Assembly (NCBI GenBank): GCA_039707655.1
Contig: CM077676.1
Span: forward strand, 433,543,379 to 433,607,378
Origin: Elymus sibiricus
Taxonomy: Eukaryota > Streptophyta > Magnoliopsida > Poales > Poaceae
Length of the DNA: 64,000 nt
Direction of reading: 5' to 3'
Each line of letters begins with the position of its first letter. The first letter of the stretch is position 1. Below, piece by piece: positions 44,391 through 53,726 of the stretch. The position numbers were made by a program, and so were the translations under genes. The notes below the pieces were generated by a model. It did no database searches, had not been told where the DNA came from, and was given only the letters and a program-made list of their open reading frames with translations.

Positions 44391-45257
44391 TACTAAATTT
44401 CCTTTGCTAGGTGTTATATTCGTCACTTTAGTTACATGGACGAAACAGTAGAATTGCGGAGTTCCAGTTTCATATCATCATTGGAAGGATTATCTACATT
44501 AGAAGAATTATTGACAAGTCTTACATCGGCCGAACTGAGCAAGAAAAAATCCTTAGCTGGCTATAATGAACCAATAACCAGCACACCTATCTTGCTCCAG
44601 GGGAGCGCATTTTCAACTCATTTCTACCTTAAAAGTACCAAAAACACTGGTTGCAAAAAAAGCAGCAGCAAATTGCTACCGAAGTACATGACCAAAGTAC
44701 CAAGTTTCTCTTTCATCATATCAGCACTGAAGTAAAAATCAAGGACAATTTCAACAATTTTTTTTTGTGCTGATTACGGGGCATAATGTACACAGCCAAG
44801 CAAGCGTAGCAAGTAGGAGTACTACTCTGATAGATTTCACCAAATTGCATTCCGAAAAAAAAAACTTAGTAGTACCCGAGTGTTTGGACCAAATTTCATT
44901 CTGAATAACAAAGATCAAACTACCTGCAGCCTTGAAAGGAGAAATACTGAATAACCATTTTAATGACTAAAACGCAATAACAGACATAGATGGAAATATG
45001 TGAAATAGAAGTAAAATTTGGAGCAGCGATGAACAGTAGAAATGGTTTCAATAACATATATAGATACTCCATAGTTCAGAGCATTAGCAAGATGTTCATG
45101 GCATCATAATAAGCAGCAGCTGATGACAGCAAATTGCTACCGCAAGTCCGCAACCATCCAAAATGGCATGTTCTACTGGTAGCACTATGTAAGAAGAGCA
45201 AAGAACAAATGACATGTCCAAAATCCATGGATAAAGTAAACTAGAAATCACGAACAT
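44391..45257. other. Intergenic DNA, partly duplicated at 49930-50570
   Basis: Shared blocks include TTCATATCATC(A/G), GAACCA..CCAGCACA, AGCAAATTGCTACCG and ATAGATACTCCATAG. The frame at 44436-44735 (99 codons) lacks domain signals and is not conserved in the paralogous block, so no gene is called. Confidence 0.4.
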
Positions 45258-46490
45258 TTAGATATGCCCTATGAACGGAGGCACCTCGTCATCTTCTTGC
45301 ATACCATTGGAGGGAATTGGAATAATGCTCTCACTGAGGCAGTACTGAGTGAGCATCATGCGATATTGACTCTTCCCAATGTTCACCATACCTAAAAACT
45401 TACCATCAGTGTCGCCGTGGAGCACATGTTTTGAATTAAACCTTATCAACAGCTCACGCTCGTTGAGCAGAACCACGTCGTTGAACCATTGCAGTGCTGA
45501 ATGAAGTGGTGTTTTCTTTTTCTTTTTGTAAGAAGTTAGATATAGTTGTCGGGATGCCTCCAACGTTGAGAGGTCAATCCGGTACTGGAAACCCCATATT
45601 CCAGCCTCGTAATCCTGCATCACCCAGATATCGATGACGGTTAAACTGATATTCGGGCTGGAGCATCTGCCGCCCCAGAAAGCAAGTTCCCCCTTCATCT
45701 CAAACAACTTCTTATCAGGGTATGGCTGGGCAGGACTGTGCATCCATCGGAATGACTCGGCTTCTGTGTCAAACACAATAATGTCTCCAATGCCTCCGGG
45801 AATATCACCAGCACCACAAGGAGGGCACCAGTGTAGGCTACCATGGTGCTGGACTGGTGGTGGACAATAGGACCCAGGGAGCAGCCTAACCAGGAACCTA
45901 TGTTCCACATAAGATGACAGGACGATTGGCATTTTCACTGTGCCATGTCTCGGCTCGGTAGATCCAGCCGTGATGACGTATAAGTTGGATTTACCCAGAC
46001 ATGGCATTGAGACCAAGAGCACCCTGTATTCTCCAGTTGGATGGTGCCGGTAGAAACCGCTTACTCTGTTGCAGGCTTGCGCAGCTTGAGGCTGCGGTAC
46101 GATCACATGTTTGCGGATGACCGGGTTACAGACGTATAACCGGGATCCCCACTTGATGATGATGAGGCCATCACAAGTGCCTTAGAGGCAACTATCTGAA
46201 TGGAATCTGGTGCCTGGTTTGAATGGCCAGAGCTTTTGATTGGAGGAACTGGTGCCGGCCTGGCGGAAGAGGACGAAACTCGCAGGCCAGCCCTGCCCAT
46301 TGATGATGGGGAGCGAAGGCTGGCGGTGATGGTGTTCAAGCATGAATTTAGGCGTGGAGGTGATACTGCGCCATGACTTGCTGACGGCACGGCAGCGGCC
46401 GACGTCCTTGGACGGCAACAGGACTAGTATGCTGTCAATGAGATCCTTGGGAAGGTCCTCGAGCAGGGTGTCGCCTCTCCAGTTCGGCAT
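45258..46490 (-). pseudogene. F-box protein gene, copy 2, with a premature stop
   Basis: ATG at 46490. The frame is open in phase to 45258 (411 codons with stop) except for TAA at 46182-46184, codon 103, where copy 1 has CAA (Gln). The N-terminal F-box (about 13-43, LPKDLIDSILVLLPSKDVGR) is followed by an F-box-associated-type region containing CNPVIRKHVIVPQPQ, FYRHHPTGEYRVLLVSM and ALQWFNDVVLLNERELLIRF. This layout is normal for grass F-box proteins of SCF E3 ligases. Either it is a recent pseudogene with one change or it yields a 102-residue F-box-only peptide. An internal ATG at 46106 would give a 282-residue C-terminal product without an F-box. Confidence 0.85.
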
Positions 46491-47345
46491 GGTGCTCCGT
46501 GGGACTAAAATGAATCAGAAAGATTTAATAAGTACAAGCCAAGAAACCAGGTGGAGGGTGGAGCGTCTGCGTCCACAGCTAACTGCTCGGGCGAACGCCT
46601 TGAATTAAGGAAACGCGTAACAAAAGTACAGGAGGAAGACGAAGACGGGTTTACCTGGGACTGGAGACGCGCAGATCCAGCGACGACGGCGGTCGAGCTA
46701 TGCCGGTATCGCGAGCGTGATCCTTCCTCTCTCTGCAAGAATACAGATGAGATCTGAGTGCGAACGGAGATGAGAGAAAAACGAAGAAAACGGGCCGGAC
46801 AGGAGAGATCTGACCGCGACCAGTTTGGGCGGAGAAGCTGCTCACTTGTGTGGCTGTGTTGGGGAAGAAGGCGCTCCGGCGGAGGCGAAGATGATCCGGA
46901 AGCCAGGAGCAGATGGTGTCGGAGTAAGGAGGCGAACACGATCTGATGAGTTGGGTGGACGTGAGGAGTACCGGCGAACTTGACCCGAGAACGAAGAAAG
47001 AACTAGGGCGCTCCGGCGTGCTACTGCTTCATCGCCTTCCCAAGAGGAGAAGCTCTCGCGTAGCGGAGGCGACACGACCGGAGACCCAGGAGGAGAAGTC
47101 TTCGCCTTGGGGAGGCGGATACGATCCGACAAGGCGCCGGCGAGATCTGGAAATGAGAAACAATAGGGCCTCTGCACTCGGCAGTTCGCAGTAGTGGGAA
47201 ATCGGGAAATCGGTAGATTAACTCTGCAGTGTTCTCTTATGACGAGTCTACCACTCCTTTGGATAAGTACTCCATTAATCAGTTGCCGGAATAAGAGAAA
47301 TCATATCAAATAGATAATATTTTTTGCAGTGGCTTCACTTTCTCC
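46491..47345 (-). other. Leader and promoter region of F-box copy 2 (duplicated)
   Basis: Homologous to 5640-6800 upstream of copy 1, without the Stowaway MITE. It contains AG-rich and CTCCGGCG-rich stretches. It probably includes an untranslated exon and an intron. No independent gene is seen. Confidence 0.55.
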
Positions 47346-47359
47346 ATATCACCACTATT

Positions 47360-47700
47360 CTTTTTTCAAGCCTTAGACCAACTCCAACAGGGCGAGCCAA
47401 ACTGTCCGCGCGTGTCTGTTTGGGTCGAAACGGACCAAAACGCCGGCCCAGCGCGCGGACCCAAACCCAAAACGCGTCCGCTCGGTGTCCGTCTGGATGC
47501 ATTTCAGGCCCAAATTTACACCCGGTTTACGTCCACGCGGACACGAAACAGACGCGCCGCGCGTCCTCTCGGTGTCCGCGGCGGACCCACCTATCGGCCG
47601 CCCAACTACCAGCGTCGGTCGTAGTCAATGCGGCCACCTAACTCGGGCCCGCATGGTAGCGTCTGGAAGCGTCGCGGTCATCGTCCTTTTTTATGCAAGT
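47360..47700. other. GC-rich repeat-like stretch related to 6812-7620
   Basis: Begins at AGACCAACTCCAACAGG and is rich in GCGGACCCAAACCC, CGGACACGAAACAG and GTCCGCGGCGGACCC motifs. These are typical of dispersed Triticeae small repeats. No terminal repeat was fixed. Confidence 0.4.
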
Positions 47701-47793
47701 GTGCAGGCGGTCCGACCTCATCGACTTCCTCTTCCCCGTCCACATCTGGCCACGCGTGCTCCCTCGCCAGCGACAGCAAAACCCTAGCTCGCC

Positions 47794-48668
47794 ATGGGGT
47801 TCTTCAGCAAGGGCAAGGGGAAGATCTGCCCCGGCGCCTGCTCGTCCCGCGCGCCTCCCGCCACCACCGGCTCCTCGACGCGGCGGGCTGCCACGGAAAA
47901 GGGATATGTTGTACATCACAGTGCACCAGGCGCGCTGGCACTGGCAGTACCGCCAGCCGCTCCCATATCCAGATGTCAGCCTGCCCCACGGCTGGCAACT
48001 GGACCCGCACCGCATCCCAGTGCCGGTGGTGCCGCGGGCGCATGCCGAGGAGGTGCTCAGGCGCCGCGAGCTCCTGACGCCGGAGCAGCGGCGGCTACCT
48101 GCCTACGCGGCGGACTCTCCCAACTGGGAGGTCTGGTTCGCGATGGAGCACGAGAAGGAGCGCCGCCGCAGTGTGTTGCTCAACCCCACCATCCCCCTGC
48201 CGCCCCCAGAGGTCAAGCCGGAGGATGAGGAGGAGGCGGCCTGCCAGGACGCGCCGGAGGCGGCGGCGCAGCGCGCCCTGGAGGAGAGCAGGCGCGACGA
48301 GGACGCGCACTGGGAGGGCCTGAAGGAGGCCCTCGCGTTGCCGGCGGCCGGGGACTGCGTCATCCCCCCTGCCACCGCCGCCGCCAGCACTCCCCGAGCC
48401 CAAGGTCGAGCCGCCGCCCATGGAGCTCGAGCCGGAGAGGTACCAGTGGACCGGCCAGCTCCGCGAGTGGGTCCGCGCGCCGCCCGTGTGGCTGGGCGCG
48501 ACGCTGAAGCAAGAGGCGGCGTACCTCTAGGAATGGAGGGCCCACGCCCTGGCAGAGGAGCGCACCGAGAGCGAGCGGCAGATGCAGGCGGAGCGCATGG
48601 AGGAGGAGCGACATGCCCGCTGGGCATGGGAGGAGGAGAAGGAGCGCCGAGGAGGAACGTCGAGGTAG
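47794..48668 (+). pseudogene. Hypothetical Trp/Glu/Ala-rich protein, frameshifted
   Basis: ATG at 47794 opens MGFFSKGKGKICPG. After a +1 shift near 47890-47915 the meaningful frame continues VHQARWHWQYRQPLPYPDVS, PHGWQLDPHRIPVP, RRRELLTPEQRRLPAYAADS and PNWEVWFAMEHEKERRR, then an acidic Ala-rich part. A further shift near 48375 leads to EPERYQWTGQLREWVRAPPV, a TAG at about 48528-48530, and a charged helix ending at 48668. I recall similar uncharacterised proteins being common in wheat, perhaps transposon-related, but I cannot name a function. It is broken at three places at least. Confidence 0.5.
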
Positions 48669-48714
48669 AAATCTGCATGAAGAAACAGACGGAAAATTAG
48701 CATCTCTAGAGACC

Positions 48715-49251
48715 TTAAAACAAGAAAGAACCACTCGGTCGGGGCGGCATACCTTCCAGCTTCTTGCACATCTCGTCACCGAACTCATCGACGTACTGCT
48801 CTAGCTTAGCTTTCTTCTTAAGGAGATCAGCGGTCTGGTCATTCAGCTTCTTCTTCTCCTCCTCGAAGGCACTCGCCTGAGTATTGCATTTGACCTCCCA
48901 CTCGGCATAGTGTTTTTTCAGCTCAGCGATCTCATTCTTTGCTGTTTCGGCGGCGATCTTCAGAGTCTTGTTCTCCTCCTCAAGCTCGCCGATTGACTTC
49001 AGCTTGTCTTCGGCTGCCTTGGTCTTGGCGTTCACGTTCTTCCACGCCTCCGCCAGCTTGGTGTTCTTGTCTTCCAAGGCCAGCTTCATGGTTTCTAAAG
49101 AAATAGAAGTCATGAGCCTCTTTACAAGTACAGCATTCTCAGCACGAACATCTGCTGGAACGGATTCAATCGGATCAAAGGAAAAACAAATTTTCAAAGA
49201 ACAATCGGATGCCTGCGCCGCGCTCGTCTTCTGCATGGACCAGCCATCCAT
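48715..49251 (-). CDS. Coiled-coil ORF, possibly retrotransposon-derived
   Basis: A minus-strand open frame of 178 codons. From about residue 25 it is an almost unbroken coiled coil (LEDKNTKLAEAWKNVNAKTK, ELEEENKTLKIAAE, KKKLNDQTADLLKKKAKLEQ) ending in DEMCKKLEGMPP. The first 20 or so codons overlap the reductase fragment on the other strand and are probably not original. Such coiled-coil segments occur in uncharacterised Triticeae gag-like or transposon proteins. No LTRs or pol domains are seen nearby, so it is a fragment. Confidence 0.4.
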   Translation of the reverse strand: MDGWSMQKTSAAQASDCSLKICFSFDPIESVPADVRAENAVLVKRLMTSISLETMKLALEDKNTKLAEAWKNVNAKTKAAEDKLKSIGELEEENKTLKIAAETAKNEIAELKKHYAEWEVKCNTQASAFEEEKKKLNDQTADLLKKKAKLEQYVDEFGDEMCKKLEGMPPRPSGSFLF

Positions 49252-49775
49252 CTCCGGCCGGTTCCTCTGCTCTGCCGCCTACCCGACAATCCATGACATC
49301 CTGGACCACTACGGCAGCAAGTACCCCCCATCTGGACCTCCTCAGAGAGTAAGCCCTGAATTCTTCCCCTGCAAAAAATCAAGAATTATGAATTCCTTCG
49401 TATTGTACATGCCACTTTCTCTGTAACTTAATATAAGCGTTTTCTTGACACTGTCATGGGCTCTAAAAACATCTTATAAAAAGTTCCAGAGGGAGTACAT
49501 TTTTTGTCGATCTCTCGATCCATTGATTCATCGTGAACTTCTCCTGAAATTCGATGACACCAGTGATGATGTGTTGTGCTGCTGCAATCGGCTGACCAGC
49601 TGAATTGGTGCCAGGGCTGATGAGGTGGCGAGGGTGCAACCTGAGAGGAACAAGCTTGGGGAGCTGGGTTTCAGGTACAAGTACGGGGTGGAGGAGATAC
49701 TAGACGAAAGCATCGACTGTGCTGTGAGGCTGGGCTGCCTGGATGCATCCAAGCTCATGGTGCAGCAGGAGTGAT
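49203..49775 (+). pseudogene. 3' fragment of a DFR/anthocyanidin-reductase-like NAD(P) reductase gene
   Basis: An exon-like part at about 49203-49350 encodes DACAALVFCMDQPSISGRFL and CSAAYPTIHDILDHYGSKYP. After an intron-like gap, about 49620-49775 encodes RADEVARVQPERNKLGELGF, RYKYGVEEILDESIDCAVRL and GCLDASKL, ending with TGA. This resembles the C-terminal third of plant extended-SDR reductases of the dihydroflavonol/anthocyanidin reductase type (family recognised by eye). The Rossmann nucleotide-binding and catalytic parts are absent, and the fragment starts abruptly next to the coiled-coil ORF. A diverged copy is at 44190-44390. Confidence 0.6.
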
Positions 49776-49846
49776 GAACTCAATGGTGTGCAGGGCAAGT
49801 GGTCATATGCTCGTTAATTGTTCAGCATTTTACCGTAACACATGTA

Positions 49847-49926
49847 CTCCCTCTGTAAGAAATATAGGAGTGTTTAGATCACTACTTTAGTGATCTAAAC
49901 ACTCTTATATTTCTTTATGGAGGGAG
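49847..49926. mobile_element. Stowaway MITE (80 bp), TA target duplication
   Basis: A nearly perfect hairpin: CTCCCTCTGTAAGAAATATA at the left and TATATTTCTTTATGGAGGGAG at the right, meeting at ATCACTACTTTAGTGAT. TA flanks are at 49845-49846 and 49927-49928. It matches the Thalos-like Stowaway type of Triticeae. Confidence 0.95.
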
Positions 49927-49928
49927 TA

Positions 49929-50579
49929 CCAAAAGAAGGAAAACTATACATAAATAACAGAGATGCTTTGTTATTATTTACTGGCAGTTTAAGGTTAGTT
50001 TGTTCTTCGACTTTTGCTCTGGAAATCGGTACACATTCATATCATCGCTGAAATCTTTGGATTTTTCATGTAATCTAATGCACGAGTTAAACGCATTAAG
50101 GAAAATCCTTTATCATGGCAAAGAACTATGAACCAGCACATTTACGATGCTCTTCTTCAACTTGTTTCTACCCGAAAAATGGAAAGCCCTGGATACAAAA
50201 AATAACAGGAAAGGTACCAAGGTCCTTTCTTCAGTCATAGGGAGTGGTACTGAAGTAACAAGCATAGACAAAACTGTGTTAACTAATAATGCAATGGGTA
50301 ACTTTAGGAGTTAGGGCCTTTGGAGGAGCAGATCCAAAATAACATTTCTACCACTAAAAATTAAATGGGTAACATTGTAAGGAAATGATGGAGTGCATTC
50401 CTGTCAGACAAAAGAATTCATTATAATAGCATAATAGACACATACTCCATAGATCAGAACATACGCAATCTGAAAGCAAATTTGGGCAAAAGGAAGGAAC
50501 ACTAGAGAAGTCATTATAATAGCATGCTAGATAGATACTCCATAGTTTAGAACATTAGCCTGATATGATTCCAGACATC
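49929..50579. other. AT-rich intergenic DNA
   Basis: Partly homologous to 44400-45150 (see there). No gene is seen. Confidence 0.45.
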
Positions 50580-51480
50580 TGACGGGCGGCGCAGGCTGAG
50601 GCGCGTCGCGGGCAGCTTGGACTATGGTCGGCCGCCTCTGAAGTGACCAGTGGAGGTGGCGACGTGGTGGTGGTGGGGTTCTTACGATGGCGGCTTGGCC
50701 GGTTGCCTCCCGGCGGGCTTGGGTGTGGGGCGCTCTCCTCCCATGGGTATGTTACGATGCGCGTGTGTTGGTTTAAGCGGCGACCCTTGGCGATGGGGCG
50801 GCGGTGGTGGAGCACGTTTTTAGGAGCCGAAGGAGGTGATTGTGATTGGCGCTCGGAGGTGCCGACTGCCACGGGGCGATCTGAGGTGCCAAATGTCACA
50901 GAGCTCCCCCCACCCCCCCCCCCCCCCCCGCGCGGGTGCGGCTTGTGTCTCCTCGCGCGTGCTCTAGGCCACCACTGGCCATGTCGAGTTGGAGATTCGT
51001 GGGTTGGTTGGGGTGACATTTGCATGTTATGGCGTTGCCGCGTTGGTGATGGGTTCGTCTTTGCTGGGAAGGTGGCCCCATTTGGTGGGCTACCCAGTCG
51101 ACTCTTGAGCGGACTCTATTTTGGCGGTGGTGGCTTCAACTCTTGGTTGTGAGGGCGACGAGCGGAGTACTGGCTTCAACTCTTGCCTGCTCTCTTCTAG
51201 CGGAAGTGGCGGCGCCCATATCTGGTTTGGACGGGCCGGTCTTCGCCGCGGTGGTGACTTAGGTGTCTGATGGTGGTGCTGGTGAGTTCCCGAGCGAAAG
51301 CTTCACGCTTTGACGCAGGCGACGACACCGGCCGCAGGTGCCGCTATCCTCTTGAGGACTTTGTCGTGGATCTCTTCCCTGTGCTACGGCTCCGAGTGAA
51401 AATCCGTGTCACCCTCTCGGAGGCATTGTCATGGAGCTCAAGCGTCATCCATCGGGCTATGGCAATGTATTAGTCATTCT
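50580..51480. other. GC-rich unclassified stretch with a C-run
   Basis: Contains a run of C broken by one A at about 50905-50929. Several frames are open by composition (up to 169 codons) with Gly/Val/Trp-rich translations and no family signal. It may be part of a degenerate retroelement or an old gene 3' region. I cannot say which. Confidence 0.35.
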
Positions 51481-52381
51481 ATGCTTCATACTATATCTTT
51501 ACTCTTTAGATTTGTTTTGTAACAGAGTCTCCTCACTACCTTGTATTAGCGGGATGAGAGCCTGTTTTGAAAGAGGACAACTCAACCACAAAACCGGTCA
51601 ACCCCTTCATGTGAGAAAAGAGAAAAAATATACCTTTTTATTCCTTATATTACGGCTTGGTCCTATTTTTCCAGGCCTTTCACCATTTTCTCCTTGTTTT
51701 CCAAAAGAAAAGTGAATACTTCTCTGTTGCGGTCAACAGTCAAACGAGCAATTTGATAAAATAGCACATCTTTCCTGGGACTTTGCTCCAATAGCACACC
51801 TTTCTTTTTATTAGATAAAATAGCACACCTTTGATTGATAGCCATACAAAATAGCACAAATTGACTTTTTCCTACTTTTCCACGTACGGGCCGATATAAC
51901 ATACTTTTTAGGACGAAATTGCCCATCCATCGTTTCACCTGGTTCTGGACTTCTGGTCGATTTAAACGATCAAAGAGCACAGGAGGCAGAGAGACCAACG
52001 AACCAGTGCGCCGCCGCCTCGCCGTGCCTCCTGCCCGGAGCGCCGTCATCTCGTCACGCCTCCTCCCCGCGTGCTGCCAGTTCTCACGCCGCCGCGGTCA
52101 CCTCGCCATGGTTCCTCGTCGCTGTGTCTTCTCCACCGCGGCACCACCTCGCCATGCCTCCTTCCCCACGCGCTGCCCGTTCCTGTGGAGGAGGCTTCGT
52201 TGACCAACACCTTACCAGTCTAGCGGGTCCCCGTCCAGGTTGCTCGCTGGCCGCGTTGGAGGCCTGACTGGAGCATGTGTGTCGCTGCTAGCCTCTAGGT
52301 GCTGGCTGGACCTGCTGTAACTGCTCGCTGCTCTAATTGCTATCTCTAGCAGTAGGTGTTCACTGAAGAAGATAGCATATG
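51481..52381. other. Flank left of CACTA-3 with repeated AAATAGCACA motifs
   Basis: At 51755-51860 the motif AAATAGCACACCTTT recurs four times. Positions 51970-52200 are GC-rich without a convincing gene. The target duplication candidate of CACTA-3 (ATG, 52379-52381) ends this stretch. Confidence 0.4.
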
Positions 52382-52427
52382 CACTAGTAGAAAACAGGGC
52401 TTTGGTTGAGGCCAGGATAAGGGCATT

Positions 52428-52676
52428 AATCCCGGTTCACTTACGAACCGGGACCAAAGGGTGCATCAGTCCCGGTTCGTGAGGCCAGGGCGCCGGCCGG
52501 GCCTCATGGGCCATTGGTCCCGGTTCGTCTGACACCTTTGGTCCCGGTTCCAGACACGAACCGGGACCAAAAGGCCTCGCTCCTGGCCCAGCACCTTTAG
52601 TCTCGGTTGGTGGCTGGAACCGGGACCAAAGGTCCGTCTTCTATCCCAGTTCTAGCCACAAACCGGGACTAAAGAT
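52428..52676. repeat. Left subterminal repeat array of CACTA-3
   Basis: The same array as 10316-10562, with a few base changes such as AGTCTCGG and ATCCCAGTT. Confidence 0.85.
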
Positions 52677-52681
52677 AAGCC

Positions 52682-52689
52682 TATAAATA
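52682..52689 (+). promoter_or_regulatory. TATA box for the CACTA-3 left promoter
   Basis: TATAAATA, equivalent to 10570-10577. Confidence 0.6.
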
Positions 52690-53063
52690 CCCCCGCCCCT
52701 GCCTGTTCACTGCTCTGTTTTTTGGCCGGCCGGCGTGTGCAGGGGTGTGTTGCTCTAGCTCTCACCTCCTATGCACACGAGGTGTTCGATGAAATGCCCG
52801 AGCCACACTTAAGGTTTCTCCTCTCCAAGCTTGACCTCGAAGCTCCATTTTTCTTAAGATTTGTCTAGGTTTGGCGGTCCGTCCTGTCCCGTCCCTGTCC
52901 TCACCGCCGTCGATCGCCCGCGCCGATCTCGTCACCGGCACCACCGTGGTGAGCCTCTTGTTCTTATCTTCTTTCTAAAAGAAAAAAATTCTTACTTGTA
53001 TGATTTAGATAGATACTTGTGTAATTTTCTTACTTTTATTATTGTTTGTTATTATATAGTGCC

Positions 53064-53507
53064 ATGACTTTGGTATCTGCCCCCGTCGGCCCTCGTCCTG
53101 TCTATGATTCGGATGTGGTATATTATCTTTTATTAGTATTTGTTTCATTTAGTGTTTATGACAATTATGCCGACCAACGTGACATAGATGTTTTTATCTA
53201 GGAGGTATGTGAACCGGAAATTCCAACCGACCCTCTTGTCGAGAGGTTAAATTTAGTTGAAAAAGAAAACAATTACTTGAAGAAAAAATTGAAAAGAATT
53301 GAGGAGGAGAAGATGGAATTGGAGTTGCATGTTGCCGATGTCGTCGATGATCACAAGATCAAGATGGATGCAATGCGCTTGAAGATTAGAAAGATTAGAA
53401 AATATGCCATTCATACTGAGGCTTGGTATCATTACGCCGTTGGATCAATTGTTACCTTAGTTGCGATTATGATCGCATTTGTTGTTGCATTGAAATGTTT
53501 TACATAG
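53064..53507 (+). CDS. CACTA-3 small coiled-coil protein with C-terminal membrane anchor, intact, 119 aa
   Basis: Exons 53064-53117 and 53202-53507 with a GT...AG intron; 120 codons with stop. The first exon gives MTLVSAPVGPRPVYDSDV. Exon 2 continues EVCEPEIPTDPLVERLNLVE. The coiled coil spans about residues 32-90 (KENNYLKKKLKRIEEEKMEL and AMRLKIRKIRK). A single hydrophobic helix covers about 97-117 (GSIVTLVAIMIAFVVALKC) and ends two residues from the C-terminus, like a tail-anchored protein. No signal peptide. It is the only open copy; CACTA-1 has a stop and CACTA-2 a frameshift. It sits in the leader of the transposase transcript unit, about 220 bp upstream of it. The function is unknown; membrane or nuclear-envelope placement is an inference from the anchor. 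Confidence 0.75.
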
Positions 53508-53726
53508 TTTCAATGTATGTTTTAATTAGATGCTCCAGAGAGCTATATGTCGTTCTATGAGAACTATGTATGAACTTTATGTATTTATTTTTTTCAGTAA
53601 TAACATTTGATCACTACTGTACTTTGGTTTTAATGTGATGATGAACTTGTATTAATTTGGTCACTTCTCTATTCATGATGTTCTGTTATGGTTTTTGACA
53701 CACTTAATTATATGTAATGCACGCAG

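Noticed and set aside
44436..44735. 99-codon ORF right of the reductase fragment
   Set aside because: No motif, and the frame is not kept in the paralogous block near 49980-50260.
47693..48700. 335-codon frame as an intact gene
   Set aside because: Its beginning and end lie in frames different from the meaningful middle part. It is open only because of GC content, so it is annotated as a frameshifted pseudogene.
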